64,000 bases of DNA, taken from Gautieria morchelliformis. Lineage: Eukaryota > Basidiomycota > Agaricomycetes > Gomphales > Gomphaceae. Below the pieces are notes generated by a model, which was not told the origin of the DNA, did not search any database, and saw nothing but the letters and a program-made list of their open reading frames with translations. The stretch lies in NCBI GenBank assembly GCA_015179125.1, contig WHVA01000206.1:118101-182100 (forward strand), read 5' to 3'. Positions 11,132-21,313 of this stretch are shown piece after piece; positions within the stretch are counted from its first letter, which is position 1; the number at the start of each line of letters is the position of its first letter. Made by a program: the position numbers and the translations under genes.

Positions 11132-12016
11132 ACTTACAACCCCATTGGTGACGAGCAGGCAAAAGAAACACTGTCAGGGTCCTGCCCATGTGGCATTGTC
11201 ACCGCTCTCAGGAGCACGTGCAATGATGCCCAAGCCAGCAGCCACAGAACGGGCTGCTTCATCATTGGTGAGGGCACCACCAATGATATACGGGATGTTC
11301 TCCAGAGTTGGCTTCGCAACCCTGAAGGAATTCCACCTGCCATCCACAAGGGGCTGGATGGCAGCCTTAACATCCATGACGTGGATGTATGGATGTGGCT
11401 GAGGGTGATTGCTCCCAGAAACACCAAGCCCCCCTTCCCCCTCAGGACACGCCTACATGACCTGTTCCATGTCACAGACCAGTGGCAGAATCTCGTCTCA
11501 GCCAGCGAGATCTGATTCACCATGGGCGATACCATGAGGGCATCTATCACTGGGGTGTTCCCAATCCAAGGTCAGGCCACCCAAGACATTCCTCTCGAGG
11601 AAGTTGCCCAGTGGTTAGCCAGGCATGGTGACATGACCCATGAGAGCACAACACAGGTCGAGGGATTCATCCAGCGTGACCTCACTGGAGCTGCATTCAA
11701 CACCCCTGACCAGTTAGGGCAGGAGAGGCTGTGGCTGGCAGCCCTGAGGGTCTGCGAAAGGTCCACAGCACCAAGGGCCACCCAAACACAGCTAGACCAA
11801 GAGCTAGCTGATACATGGGGCCCTTCACCAGTGAACAACCTAGTCGCTGATGCAGCCTTCTGGCAAGAAATGGGCATCAACTCATCACTTGGTACCCCCG
11901 CCGACAACTCAGGTCTTCCAATGGACCCCCACAGTCCGCCGGCCCCATATGATGACATCAACATGTCGGACACAGAGACTGACGACCTCATTAGGGCATC
12001 TATGAATGACCCCTGA
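11132..12016 (+). pseudogene. Family-B ORF3 C-terminal half
   Basis: Two consecutive frames (to 11515, and 11522-12016) are separated by one TGA. They match B1 ORF3 by short blocks in the same order: NPEGIP then AI, DVWMWL, PLR-RL-DLF, DQW-LV-A-E, IPLEEVAQWLAR against IPLAEIARWLAR, TGAAF, QLDQELA against QLDRELA, and PPAPYDD near the end. I do not recognise a known domain. The second frame stays open for 164 codons without disruption. It ends 20 bp before the LTR, replacing the position where an env gene would sit in a retrovirus-like element. Confidence 0.7.
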
Positions 12017-12036
12017 GTTGTTCAAGAGGGGGAGGG

Positions 12037-12141
12037 TGTAAATACCCTATTTACCCACCTTGCCCCTAAGGCAATGCGTGCTACTGGAGTTATTAGATAA
12101 TGCCCCTTGTGATACAAGATTATAAGATCATATCTCTTACA
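12037..12141 (+). repeat. Short family-B-type LTR
   Basis: Starts TGTAAATACCCT right after the polypurine tract and shares the end segment cccttgtgatacaag...ttaca with the B LTRs. It is about 105 bp against about 210 bp, so internally deleted. Confidence 0.6.
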
Positions 12142-12147
12142 AGAAGA

Positions 12148-12351
12148 AACCATGCACCACTTCTCATTCAGATGTCCAGCATATGCAGTACAGAGGAGAG
12201 AGATGGGACGCGCACTATGGAGGGGAGCTACATTGCATTGGTGGCAACCTTGCTGAACAGACCGAAGGCAATGAAATATCTTTTCAAGTATGTACATGAC
12301 ACTAAGAGATTCACCAAGTCGCACAGGGACCTGAGCTTACCACAACAATGA
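12148..12351 (+). pseudogene. LINE (Tad1-like) reverse transcriptase 3' remnant
   Basis: The translation reads HHFSFRCPAYAVQRREMGRAL, then after one frame change LLNRPKAMKYLFKYVHDTKRF. This is the C-terminal CPAY zinc-binding segment and KAL/M-LF-Y tail common in fungal non-LTR retrotransposons. A stop follows at 12349. Only about 200 bp of the 3' end remains, as expected for 5'-truncated LINE copies. Confidence 0.65.
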
Positions 12352-13391
12352 GATGATGATGAATGGTAGACTATGAATCCAGAACCATATGCACCATGCA
12401 CAAAGAGATCACCCTCACCCATATAGGCATGGACATGCCCAGGGCTTCGCCCACAGAGCACAAGCGAAGATAGAGTACTAAAGGGTGGATAGAAAAATCA
12501 GTGTTGACGGGGGCTTTGTAGAAAATGTCTTACATAGGGTTGTGCCAAAAGACATAAAATTGGATTATAAAAAAAAGTAAAAAAATAAGCTGTCAAGGTC
12601 TTACCCTGGATCGTGTAGCCATAGACCTGTTGAACCACCCAGCCATGGACAACTTTACACTGTTTTATCACGTGTGAGACATAGAGACGATGTTCGAGTA
12701 CACTTTCCTTTACACGAACTGGAAACACGAAACCTAGTCTACAATGAAATTGTCCTCTAATTCATACATATTCCCACTGGCTACGCGAAGCGAAGCGCGC
12801 CGAGGGTTGTATTACATAATCCTGTCATCTGTTTGATCATCGAACTTCTTCGCATGGTACATCACCTACTGGATCCACGCATATGGAAGATGCGGTGCTT
12901 CATACTAGAGAGATGAGGTACAGAAGCTCCGATATTGATTGACAGATCCCAAGCGGACAACTGAAGAACCACCCTTTGAATGAGGCCGCAAAATCTGCAA
13001 AAACATGGGCCAATGCATTCTTAGAGGAACAATGTGTGGCATGTTGAATTGTTGGCCCATAGGTCGCGTACCAAACCGACTGCACTACTAACGTCGATAT
13101 GACAGTATCGATACCACCGTGACACCAACCAGGATTAATCAACCCCAGTGATAATTGCCCGTCAGGGAGGTGGCACCGCCGCACCGGATGGGCATAGATA
13201 TGGATTGGTTGGTATATATAGATGCGATTTTATACGAGTTCCTCCGACTATGTAAGCCCTCAGTTCCTCCTCAGCCCGCGGGGTAATTTTGATGGTTCAC
13301 TCTTATAACCGAACGGGCCAGTCGATCTACAGTTCAGACGGAGTCAATCATCACTAGTACTCATTGTCTACTTCTCTCCGTGCTCGCGACA
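12352..13391. other. Non-coding stretch with a TATA box at its end
   Basis: No gene recognised. An A-rich run lies at 12567-12590. A TATA-like tatatataga at about 13213-13222 lies 170 bp before the next start codon and is its likely promoter. Confidence 0.4.
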
Positions 13392-13800
13392 ATGCTCGGG
13401 ATTGCTCTGATTCTACTAGTATTCGTCTCTGCAGCCACATGTTCAGGCGTCCCGTGTATGTACAACACTTCGAGAGCTTGCATAGACAACTTATGTCTGG
13501 GTTCAGTCATACATTACATTCCATTGTCCGCCCCTCTTCCCAATGGAACTATGGCGTTACAGGTGAACTGTTCACTTGCGGTGGAAGCTCAAATGAAAGT
13601 ACAAACCATCAATGAAGTGCCCAGGGCCGATTCCGCCACCATGTAATGGAGTTCGTGACTGCTGTTCGAACGATGGAATCCAGGGGATTGTGACTCAATT
13701 ATGCGGGGGTAGTGTAGATGATGTGGTGTTGGCAAATCTCCAATATGAACTCAACCGTAACGTCGTCTGTCGCAAATTGCCACTTTGCAGAAGCATTTGA
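13392..13800 (+). CDS. Small secreted cysteine-rich protein
   Basis: Two-exon model: 13392-13562 and 13618-13800. The 55-bp phase-0 intron 13563-13617 runs from GTGAAC to GAAG. The product is 117 residues. It begins MLGIALILLVFVSAATCSG, a clear signal peptide with a hydrophobic core, and the mature part has about ten cysteines including one CC doublet (RDCCSN). It would be exported. The cysteine spacing does not fit the class I hydrophobin pattern, and I recognise no family. The intron is inferred because the two halves are in different frames and join cleanly. It lies next to the 7TM gene on the same strand. Confidence 0.5.
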
Positions 13801-13901
13801 CATGTAGCGTAGTCCAGATAGCCTTGTGCCATTTCGATGGCCGCAGTGCTGAAAACCTACAACTCCTGCTCACTCCGGAATCTTTGGTTGTCCTGGACAC
13901 T

Positions 13902-15670
13902 ATGAATCGAGTAGATGAACGTGTGTGAAACTCACTGATTTTACTTCCTGTGATGCCCTCTTGGTCTGCTTACTACGTAGTTCGGATCTTTTGCAGCGCT
14001 GAGGCATCATCAGGCCATATACCGTGCGGTGCAGATAATCGGCGGTCACATTGGACTTCCTATCCTCCTCCTGTTCTCTATATTTTCCAAAACAACGCAA
14101 CGGGATCCTACATTTCTTAACTTTTGCTTCACGTGGATATTTTCCAGCATAACCTTCTCTGTCGGGTGGGTCAATTGCTTGTCGTATTTCGGGTCACATC
14201 ACTTCACTACGGAATACAGACTATACCGTTTGGGACCAGCAAGTGCAGTTTCTGGAAACTTTCTTCCATTCATCCACTCCGACAAGGAGTGCTTGAACCA
14301 GGCAGCACTAGTCTCCGGAACTCAGGTGATGACAGATACAGCCATGTGTGCATTGATAGTTCAGGTAGCTGTGTTCTTCTATCGTCATAACGAGTACACA
14401 ATTCAACATACATAGCTTTGGTTTGATTTCAGGGCTGCTATTCATGGGCCTCGTAGTCCCAGACAAATTCGATGGACGAGGGCTACGGTAGATCTCATTT
14501 GTCATCACCTGTCATCGGTATTTATGAGACCTTTCTTCACTACAACAGCTTCTAGCAGCGCCTTACGTGTCTCTACTGCTATTCTCGTTGGTGGCTCTCG
14601 ATGTCAGACCACATTGCATCTACAGCTAAGCCTCCTCTGATTTTGAATCCATTTTCAGGTTCGATCTGGAAGATTAGCTGCCTCCCAAATGAGTTTTTAT
14701 TGTATGTTACTTGGAAATAACGCTTTGTGAGCACTTTCCATGCCCTCATCTAGACTGTGCCGACTACGACCTCCACAGCCTTATCTCCCAGTACACCATA
14801 TTGCTGTCCATCTTGGCTGTCACTCTCATATTCGATGGTAAGTTGACCCTCACTGTGTTGCTTCCCTAATCTGTTTCAAAGCATGCATAATCCACATTCT
14901 GTACCGCCTTTGGCGGTTTTTTCAACGGACTGGAGGGAAGGCACTTGGAGTACCACTCTCTGTTGCCGTTCGTGTCGTCATCTTTTGCGCGTATCGCCTT
15001 GTGGTCGCCGTGTATGTTCCCTTTCCCCATATGCTGTCTCTGTGTCCCGTGTCTGATCATTTGCATTGATATCCGCTCGGGTACATACGGACTTGCCACC
15101 ATGAAAGAGCCTATGTGGCATCCATGCTTAACGCTCAGGGAATCGATGTTCTTACCATTAGACCTCATATATTTTACATTTCTATCCCTGGGGGCACCAT
15201 CTTGGTAGCCGCAAGTGCGTTGTGGCCCTCATCGCGCTATAGCGACTGTTCTAGTACTCACGAGCTCCAAATGTCATAGCCTCTTTCATCCCTGTGTGGG
15301 TCGACATGCTCCAAGCCGGAAGTGTGTTTTCACCCTCATCGCGCGATGGCGACCGTAGTACTCACGAGCTCCAACTGTCATAGCCCCTCTCGTTGCTTTT
15401 CTTATCTTTGGCACTAGCAAGGTGAGCATTGTTGTTGTAGTATTTCCGTAGCTGGATCTGCTATCTCAGCCATTTCTTGACGCATTGATGTTTTGGAGAT
15501 GGTTCAACCCCATTCTCGCTACTTCGATGTGCCGTCGCAGAAGATCTCCGGTCACAAGGGAATCCAATGCGTGCGGAGAGGTTGTCCATCACGAGAATGT
15601 GGTCTCCGGCGATAGCGTATTGGATATTAAGCAAGAAGCGAAGAGTACCGATGAGTGTTTGCCCCTGTAG
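13902..15670 (+). CDS. Seven-transmembrane protein, 12 exons, 371 aa
   Basis: Exons: 13902-13920, 13997-14165, 14220-14393, 14433-14487, 14549-14602, 14659-14726, 14779-14837, 14882-15011, 15108-15214, 15280-15321, 15384-15421 and 15470-15670. All introns are GT-AG, and together the exons give an exact multiple of three with no internal stop. Seven hydrophobic segments are readable, beginning GGHIGLPILLLFSIF, NFCFTWIFSSITF, QAALVSGTQVM, LLAAPYVSLLLF, ISQYTILLSIL, RVVIFCAYRLVVAV and ending DMLQAGTPLVAFLIFGTSK. The blocks RDPTFLNF, FYC and PLVAFLIFGT are typical, as I recall, of a large Agaricomycete membrane-protein family of receptor-like topology and unknown ligand. The first exon and start codon are the weakest part. 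The C-terminal tail is polar and probably cytosolic. Confidence 0.7.
15215..15383 (+). repeat. Duplicate introns 8 and 9 of the 7TM gene
   Basis: Introns 15215-15279 (65 bp) and 15322-15383 (62 bp) share most of their length, including ccctcatcgcgc, gtactcacgagctccaa and the tgtcatag 3' end. Both interrupt a codon after its first base. Flanking exon ends are also alike (agccgcaa or agccggaa before, cctctt or cccctc after). The exon between them is 42 bp. Confidence 0.75.
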
Positions 15671-15926
15671 TTTTTCTTTTCATGTTGCTTTGACAATTTG
15701 TTACGGTCACGACGTATTCTATCAGTTTAGTCTCATGTTTTATTCTATGGTTCTTTCTTGTATATCTGTGTCGCCGCACATATCTGGACTTCAGTGGCAA
15801 CTTTCGGGTTGCAATGTCATGGTTTCGTGACCTATGCAAGTTCTGGCCCACCGTTAGGGTCCTAGAGGAAGCAGCGAGCTTCTATTCAAGGCGGTTACCA
15901 GGGAGTGGATGAGTCAAAAGAGTAGC

Positions 15927-16018
15927 AGAGGGAGCATGCATCAGAGAATAACATGATAAACACATCCAATCGAGAGGGAGCATACATCAGAGAATAACAT
16001 GATAAACACATCCAATCG
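15927..16018 (+). repeat. 46-bp tandem duplication
   Basis: Two copies of a 46-bp unit (agagggagcat...ccaatcg), starting at 15927 and 15973, differing at about one position. Confidence 0.85.
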
Positions 16019-18291
16019 ATAGAAATCATAAATATCTTGCCAAACACGTCAGGGAGAGAGGTGGGTGGGAGTCACTTTTTAGTGCTGCCCTGCTCGTCTG
16101 AGCATGGCCAGGCATTGTATATGCAATAGACTGTTTTTCTGGCTGTGCACCATCTGAATCTGACCGAGCGCTTCCCGGGCGTATGGAGGGAAAGCAGAAC
16201 ACTTGGAAGAATGGATAGCGTGATGGCAACTGCTACAGGTGCCCGGGACTATCTGGAAGCGAGGGGTTGGGAAGGGCGTAATGCCCTGAGCCGCAGACTC
16301 TGTGCGAGATGTGAGAGGGAGCAGAAGAGCCCGAATCAGGGGGCAAGGTCATAGGGAATCGTTAACGATGAGATAAAAGCGAAAACGGGGAAAGAAAATG
16401 GCGGACCAGGCAATAGAACAGTCTATTGTATGCGAAGTAGCTAGCCACTGGCGGGGTCTGCTGTGGGATATTTCCGTGAGATTGTATTGCCTGTGGACAA
16501 TCAATTTTCGATGGTGGATGAGAGTGAACGAAGTAAGATGGCTTACGATCCGAGGATATACATAAGCAACAGCAGAAGCGTGCGGGCTAGCGAAATGAAG
16601 TACAGATAAAGCACAGTTGCAGGAAAACAAAAACCAAGCATAGCACGCACCATACATGAGATTATAAAAAGGAGCAGAAACGAGCACGTACCTAGTGCAT
16701 ATAAAGCGGCACCCGTCGAGTTCCCTAGAACCCATCCTGGCACCGCTCCATACCCCACGCCTCACAGAGATTTCACGACGCTCCTGCTGAACCCACGACC
16801 GTCCACCTTGTATATGAGGTAGTTCATTGACAGACGGCATTTTGAGACACAGCAAAGTCAAAGTATGTGTACGTGCTTAGCTAGCAGCCCCATTTGTACC
16901 GAAAAGCAGCATACAGGACTGGAATTTCAGCGGTGATAACCGAAGCACTGCGTGCTGCGAATAATCTGCTGCAAGCAGTGGGGTTAGTGTCTTCACTCAG
17001 GACATATCCCTATCTGAACCAACCCAGTAGGCGTTGGAGTGCGAGTTTTGACCATTTTGGAGCCTTGTGGTATGCCAAGTGACACAATGCAGGTGCAGAA
17101 ACCTACGACGAGTATCGTATCTCCCATCATCCTGTGGGTACCGGGACGCTGCATGACGGGCCGAGAATCTTTAAGTGTGAGTAGTTGAGTGCGTCGGCCA
17201 GTGGGGTAGGAAGTGAGTCGTCCGTGCATGATTCCTTGCTAGACCTGGAGGCCCTTCAAGACAAACGGGCTGTCGTGGAGAACAGCTAGGTAGGGAGGAG
17301 ATGCTCAGGACGAGTGAGGGCGGACGTGTGGGGCGAGGCAAGGGGGGGAAGGGAGGGGAATGAAGCTTAAGCTTCCCAATCCGAAGAAACTCACGACAGC
17401 ATGATTTGATATGCTGTGGGCCAAGGGGAGATACAGAACTGGAGCGTGACGGTAGGATCCGTTACTGTAAACAATTATATTAAACAGTTTTTTGTCAATT
17501 TGTTGAACCATAATCTCGACACCTGTTTCCTATCAACTTGAACGGGTGATGTAGGACGTACGGTCTTAGAACTCTAATCAAGGTCACAATCAAGAGTGAA
17601 TGCATGCGTTTAAGAGAAAGCTGGGGCCCGGGATAGTTGCCGTTTGTGCCAAGTTTGTTGTATCACGTGATGCAGTCGGACAGTAGTAGTACACGGCTGA
17701 GTTCGGAGGTAGAATCATACTTATTTTTTCCTCCGAACTCCGTTATTGCGCGAAACAAAGTTGAGATCAAGTTGCCAAATCTCAATTTTAAAACGGCATA
17801 CCAGTGATATATCGCGACAAAAGCGCTCCTGAAATGTCGGGGTTTCTTGGGAGTCTTTGCAACGATGTCAGCAGCATCGACATGAAGTTACTAGTTAACG
17901 GCTTCGCCCGATTCCCGGAATATGGTATGCCTAGAGGCTCTTGACTCTCGGGCCCAAACACTGATGGCAAGTTAAGTATATATGATTCCAGCAGTCATTC
18001 CACCGTGTACGATAAACAATGCTAAAGTGCTAAAAACTGGAAATAATCACAAGTAGAAGCTCTAGTGAAGAAGCAGACGGAATTTCACCAGCGGCAACAG
18101 GTCCAATTAGGAATTTGGTGGGTACTTAGAGAGAAGTTGCCGTCGGTGACTCCTATTCGGAACCCCTGGAATATTTTATCCGTTGAATGTCTCGCATAGT
18201 TAGGGAGAGGTTTGGAAGTCAGATGAGCGGTAGATGATATTTACACATGTGGCGTAGGGAATGTTTTCCTGATCTTCTTTGAAGTGCTGGT

Positions 18292-18292
18292 G

Positions 18293-18333
<41 letters not shown>
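18292..18333 (+). repeat. Compound TA/TG microsatellite
   Basis: A (TA)n run followed directly by a (TG)n run ending in a T tract. Such tracts are length-variable. Confidence 0.9.
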
Positions 18334-19067
18334 TTTTCAGCCCAGCCCTTTCGATGCATACTGTGCATGTACGCTCCCTCCAATATCACAACGATAAATT
18401 GGATGATCATGCCAGTGGGGACAGATTGAAGACGCAATTGCATGTACGGATGTAACCAGCTTGTCAATATGTCTGGATTTGCTAACGTGTGCGTGATCCA
18501 CCCTCAGTGGCACGCACGAAATATTACAGAGTCGCACATCAATCTATTATATCAATGTCCGGACTTCAAGGCTCTTGATATAACATGATGGACATCCGGT
18601 CAGCCCGCTGCCCGCGACAAGATAAATATAATACCACCGAACTGCAGGACGGTTTCAATATCGTATACCACCGGAGTACTAGGAATCGAGATATAAGAGC
18701 CTAAATAGATATGATGAGATGCTTGCCTATCCTGGAGGAACTATAAAAAAGGGAAAATACCTTAGATTTGCAAGGGAAGATTCCCCTGCATGGACCTCGG
18801 ATGAGCTGCTGTTAGAAGAGTTGTCTTCCAGTAAAACATCAAAGGCAGGACTGAACACGATGGGTCTAGCCAAGGCTGAAAGATGTTCTGTTATGACACT
18901 CAACATCATGTTATTGGCAACAGTTCACCTGTGTTATTGAGAAATATGTTGAGGGGGAGACAGACGATCCCGAAGAAGATATGAGAACCAAACATCACGA
19001 ATGAACTTGCATGTAATGTGGTGAGAGAATATAATTTGAGACAAAGGGTGGTTAAGGCGGAACGAAA

Positions 19068-19294
19068 GTTATGTGGGACGAAGTCACGAGAGAGTGTCCA
19101 GCTTATATGCGCAGGGTGCGACATGCATCCCTTGTATTACATTTACTGTGGGGCGGTGGATGGTTGACAACGGAAGCTAGCAACAGTTAATGTGGACCAA
19201 GTCACGAGAGTGTGTCCAGCTTATGTGGGACATGCATCCCTTGTATTACATTTACTGTGAACCGGTGGATAGTTGACAACGGAAGCTAGCAACA
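19068..19294 (+). repeat. Diverged tandem duplication, units of 118 and 109 bp
   Basis: Units 19068-19185 and 19186-19294 share gtcacgagag, gtgtccagctta, acatgcatcccttgtattac and acggaagctagcaaca. They differ by a short deletion and scattered changes. Confidence 0.85.
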
Positions 19295-20355
19295 AGTGGA
19301 TCTCTTTTGAAAAAGGGAGGGTTAGACTCCACAGGGGCGGTTGCGATGTAGTGGAATTCGAAGCATGCATGAAAGACAAGGGGGCAAATTTTCATTTTTA
19401 GCTTTCAAACTCAGACTCAGAATTATTTTTATTCCAGCAGTCTCTTGTTCACCTCACTTTAGCTGTGCCTCACCCAGGAGCGCATGCATCGGTTGCTATC
19501 CAGCATGGAGGTTACTGCCGAACGAGACCCTTCTACGCGGGAACACTAGCATCACTGGACGACCTCCCCGTTAGTAGCGGTTTGAAACGTAGGCAGAAGT
19601 AATCGGCTAGTTTCGGTCTGCTGTCAATTTGCGAGAAGATAGGTTAATGGTTGCTGCATAAAAGGGATACACTGAGATCAAGGCCTTAGCCGTTTTCGAG
19701 TGCCGATCGAGATGATGGTAGCCACAGCGGAAGTCTGAGTGTCGTAATCCACCGTGTCTGAAAAACAGTCGCCGGAGTATTGGAGTATTTTGGGTCAGAT
19801 GACCCCTCATACATCGGGAGGTTCTCCCAAGCTTCCGACCCTTCTGGAAATTTCGACAGACCTTGCAGAAAATACAGCATATCCAGTCTAGGGTTCCAAT
19901 CCAGTGATTTATTCCTTTGGAGGCCTGAAGGAACCAATATTGATAGGCTGTCATTAGTACGCCGCGGCTGTCACAATGTTCTGACTGAGTCACATATGCG
20001 AGAGTCGAGAGCAACGTCAGGATAAATAGGTCTGCCTGAATCGCCATCGAGATATCACTCACTTTGAGAGATACAGTCGACATAACCCCAATCAAGGAAA
20101 CCGCGAGCATTAGAATCTCTGACGGTAGAATATCTGGGGCAACACGAATCGCACATTGAGGCTAGCGTCTTCGTCAGTCACAATGAGCTCCATACAAAAA
20201 AATTGTTGAGGCGCCACAAGTAGACCATTTGACTTCACCACTGTCCGGGTTCAATGTTTATGATGCGCCTCCATGAGTTCGTCAAGCATTCCGTTGGACA
20301 GTCTGAGTACCAATACAACGATGTCACCACACTTCAACCTTCCTGCCACTCATGG

Positions 20356-21223
20356 CTAGGATAAAAGATCATCCAGAAAGTCTTCCATTTCGGCCTTACC
20401 AGTAGCAGGTGCGGCACCAGAACCGTGAGGGTCTGTATCCGCGTCTGGAGGCTTGTGGACATGCCGCGAATCGTGAACTTTGGGTACTGTTGAGAGTAAC
20501 CATGAATATAACCCTCGCATAACTCTCCTTGTGACGACGGGCTTACGAGTATCACGCTTGGGGGAAGGCTTTGGGGCAGAAGCGGCAAGACGTGGCTGAT
20601 TCTTCCGGAAACGAGATTTTAAGTCTGTACAGAAGTGTCAGAAACAATGCAGAGAATACATGTAAGACAAAAACGAGCCCCAAACGGCTTCAGCAGCCTC
20701 CTTGTCTCGTTTCAGCTGGTCCATTGAGGCATCCCATTCGATCGTTTGTGTCTTGTTCTTACGCGTTTTTGAGGTGGAAGAGGCTCGAGGAAGATCGGAT
20801 AATGTGTGATCTATGCCATCATCGAACTCTTCTTCCATATGAGATGTGCCATCTTCTTGATCAGCGAGACGCTGTCTCTCCAAAAGGACGATAAGTCGAC
20901 GTCTGGCTCAGGATCTTCTTCAACTACGTAGATTCGTCAGAATAAGACGCTTCTGTATTAATACGCTATGTCGTACCATGAGGGTCTACCTCTGGTTCTT
21001 CATACCTGTCTGCATTTGTTACAAGTTGACGCTTGGCGTACTTGACGCGTTCCTCATCGTCCTCGCTGCCTTCCTCGGTTGATTCCTCATCTTCGAGGCG
21101 GAGCCTCTTTGAAAATTCAGCAGGACGACCCGAACCTCTCCTTCCACGGGCTCGCAGATACTTGCCTAGACCACCTCGACCTCGACCCCGACCTCGATGA
21201 GTAGGAGTAGAAGTGGTGGACAT
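20356..21223 (-). CDS. RGG-rich, acidic, probably nuclear protein, frameshifted
   Basis: Three exons on minus: 21223-20977, 20923-20679 and 20624-20356, about 253 residues. The N-terminus is Arg/Gly-rich (RGRGRGRGG, KYLRARGRRG). An acidic stretch and RRQLVTNADRY follow, then PEPDVDLSSF, RQRLADQEDG, IEWDASMDQL and a terminal MEDFLDDLLS. The arrangement looks like a conserved basidiomycete protein, but I cannot name its function; the composition suggests a nuclear nucleic-acid partner. Two oddities: exon 2 needs one extra T in a T run near 20878 to stay in frame, and intron 2 starts GC rather than GT. Exon lengths sum to one short of a multiple of three, consistent with a single-base loss or a sequencing error. 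Confidence 0.55.
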
Positions 21224-21313
21224 CGCGGGATCAAAATGATGACTGGCGGCATGCCTCCTCCCCTTTCACAACTGTGCTGAGGTTCCAGACGTCTTCGTCC
21301 GCCGTCCTCGACG
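21224..21313. promoter_or_regulatory. 90-bp divergent intergenic promoter
   Basis: The start codons of the minus gene (21223) and NOT11 (21314) face away from each other across 90 bp, so the two genes must share regulatory sequence. No clear TATA box is seen. Confidence 0.5.

Larger units (their letters stand above)
11132..12141 (+). mobile_element. 3' fragment of a family-B-like gypsy element (ORF3 plus short LTR)
   Basis: Directly follows copia A. It contains the C-terminal half of the third ORF also present in B1 (61.5-63.5 kb), a polypurine tract aagagggggaggg (12024-12036), and an LTR beginning TGTAAATACCC as in family B. It is more diverged from B1 than the 31-36 kb copy, so it represents a related subfamily. 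Confidence 0.75.
15671..20355. other. Gene-poor 4.7 kb stretch
   Basis: No gene I can support. Open frames of 167-170 codons on minus at 16349-16861 and 19607-20110 show no recognisable motif or start context. The 19686-19937 frame on minus, with NLPMYEGSSDPKYSNTPAT, has coding-like composition and could be an exon of an unrecognised gene or a gene remnant. Confidence 0.35.

Noticed and set aside
13392-13800. Hydrophobin
   Set aside because: Only one CC doublet, and the spacing of the other cysteines does not match class I or II patterns.
16349-16861. 170-codon minus frame as a gene
   Set aside because: No motif, no coding-like composition and no supporting neighbours or introns.
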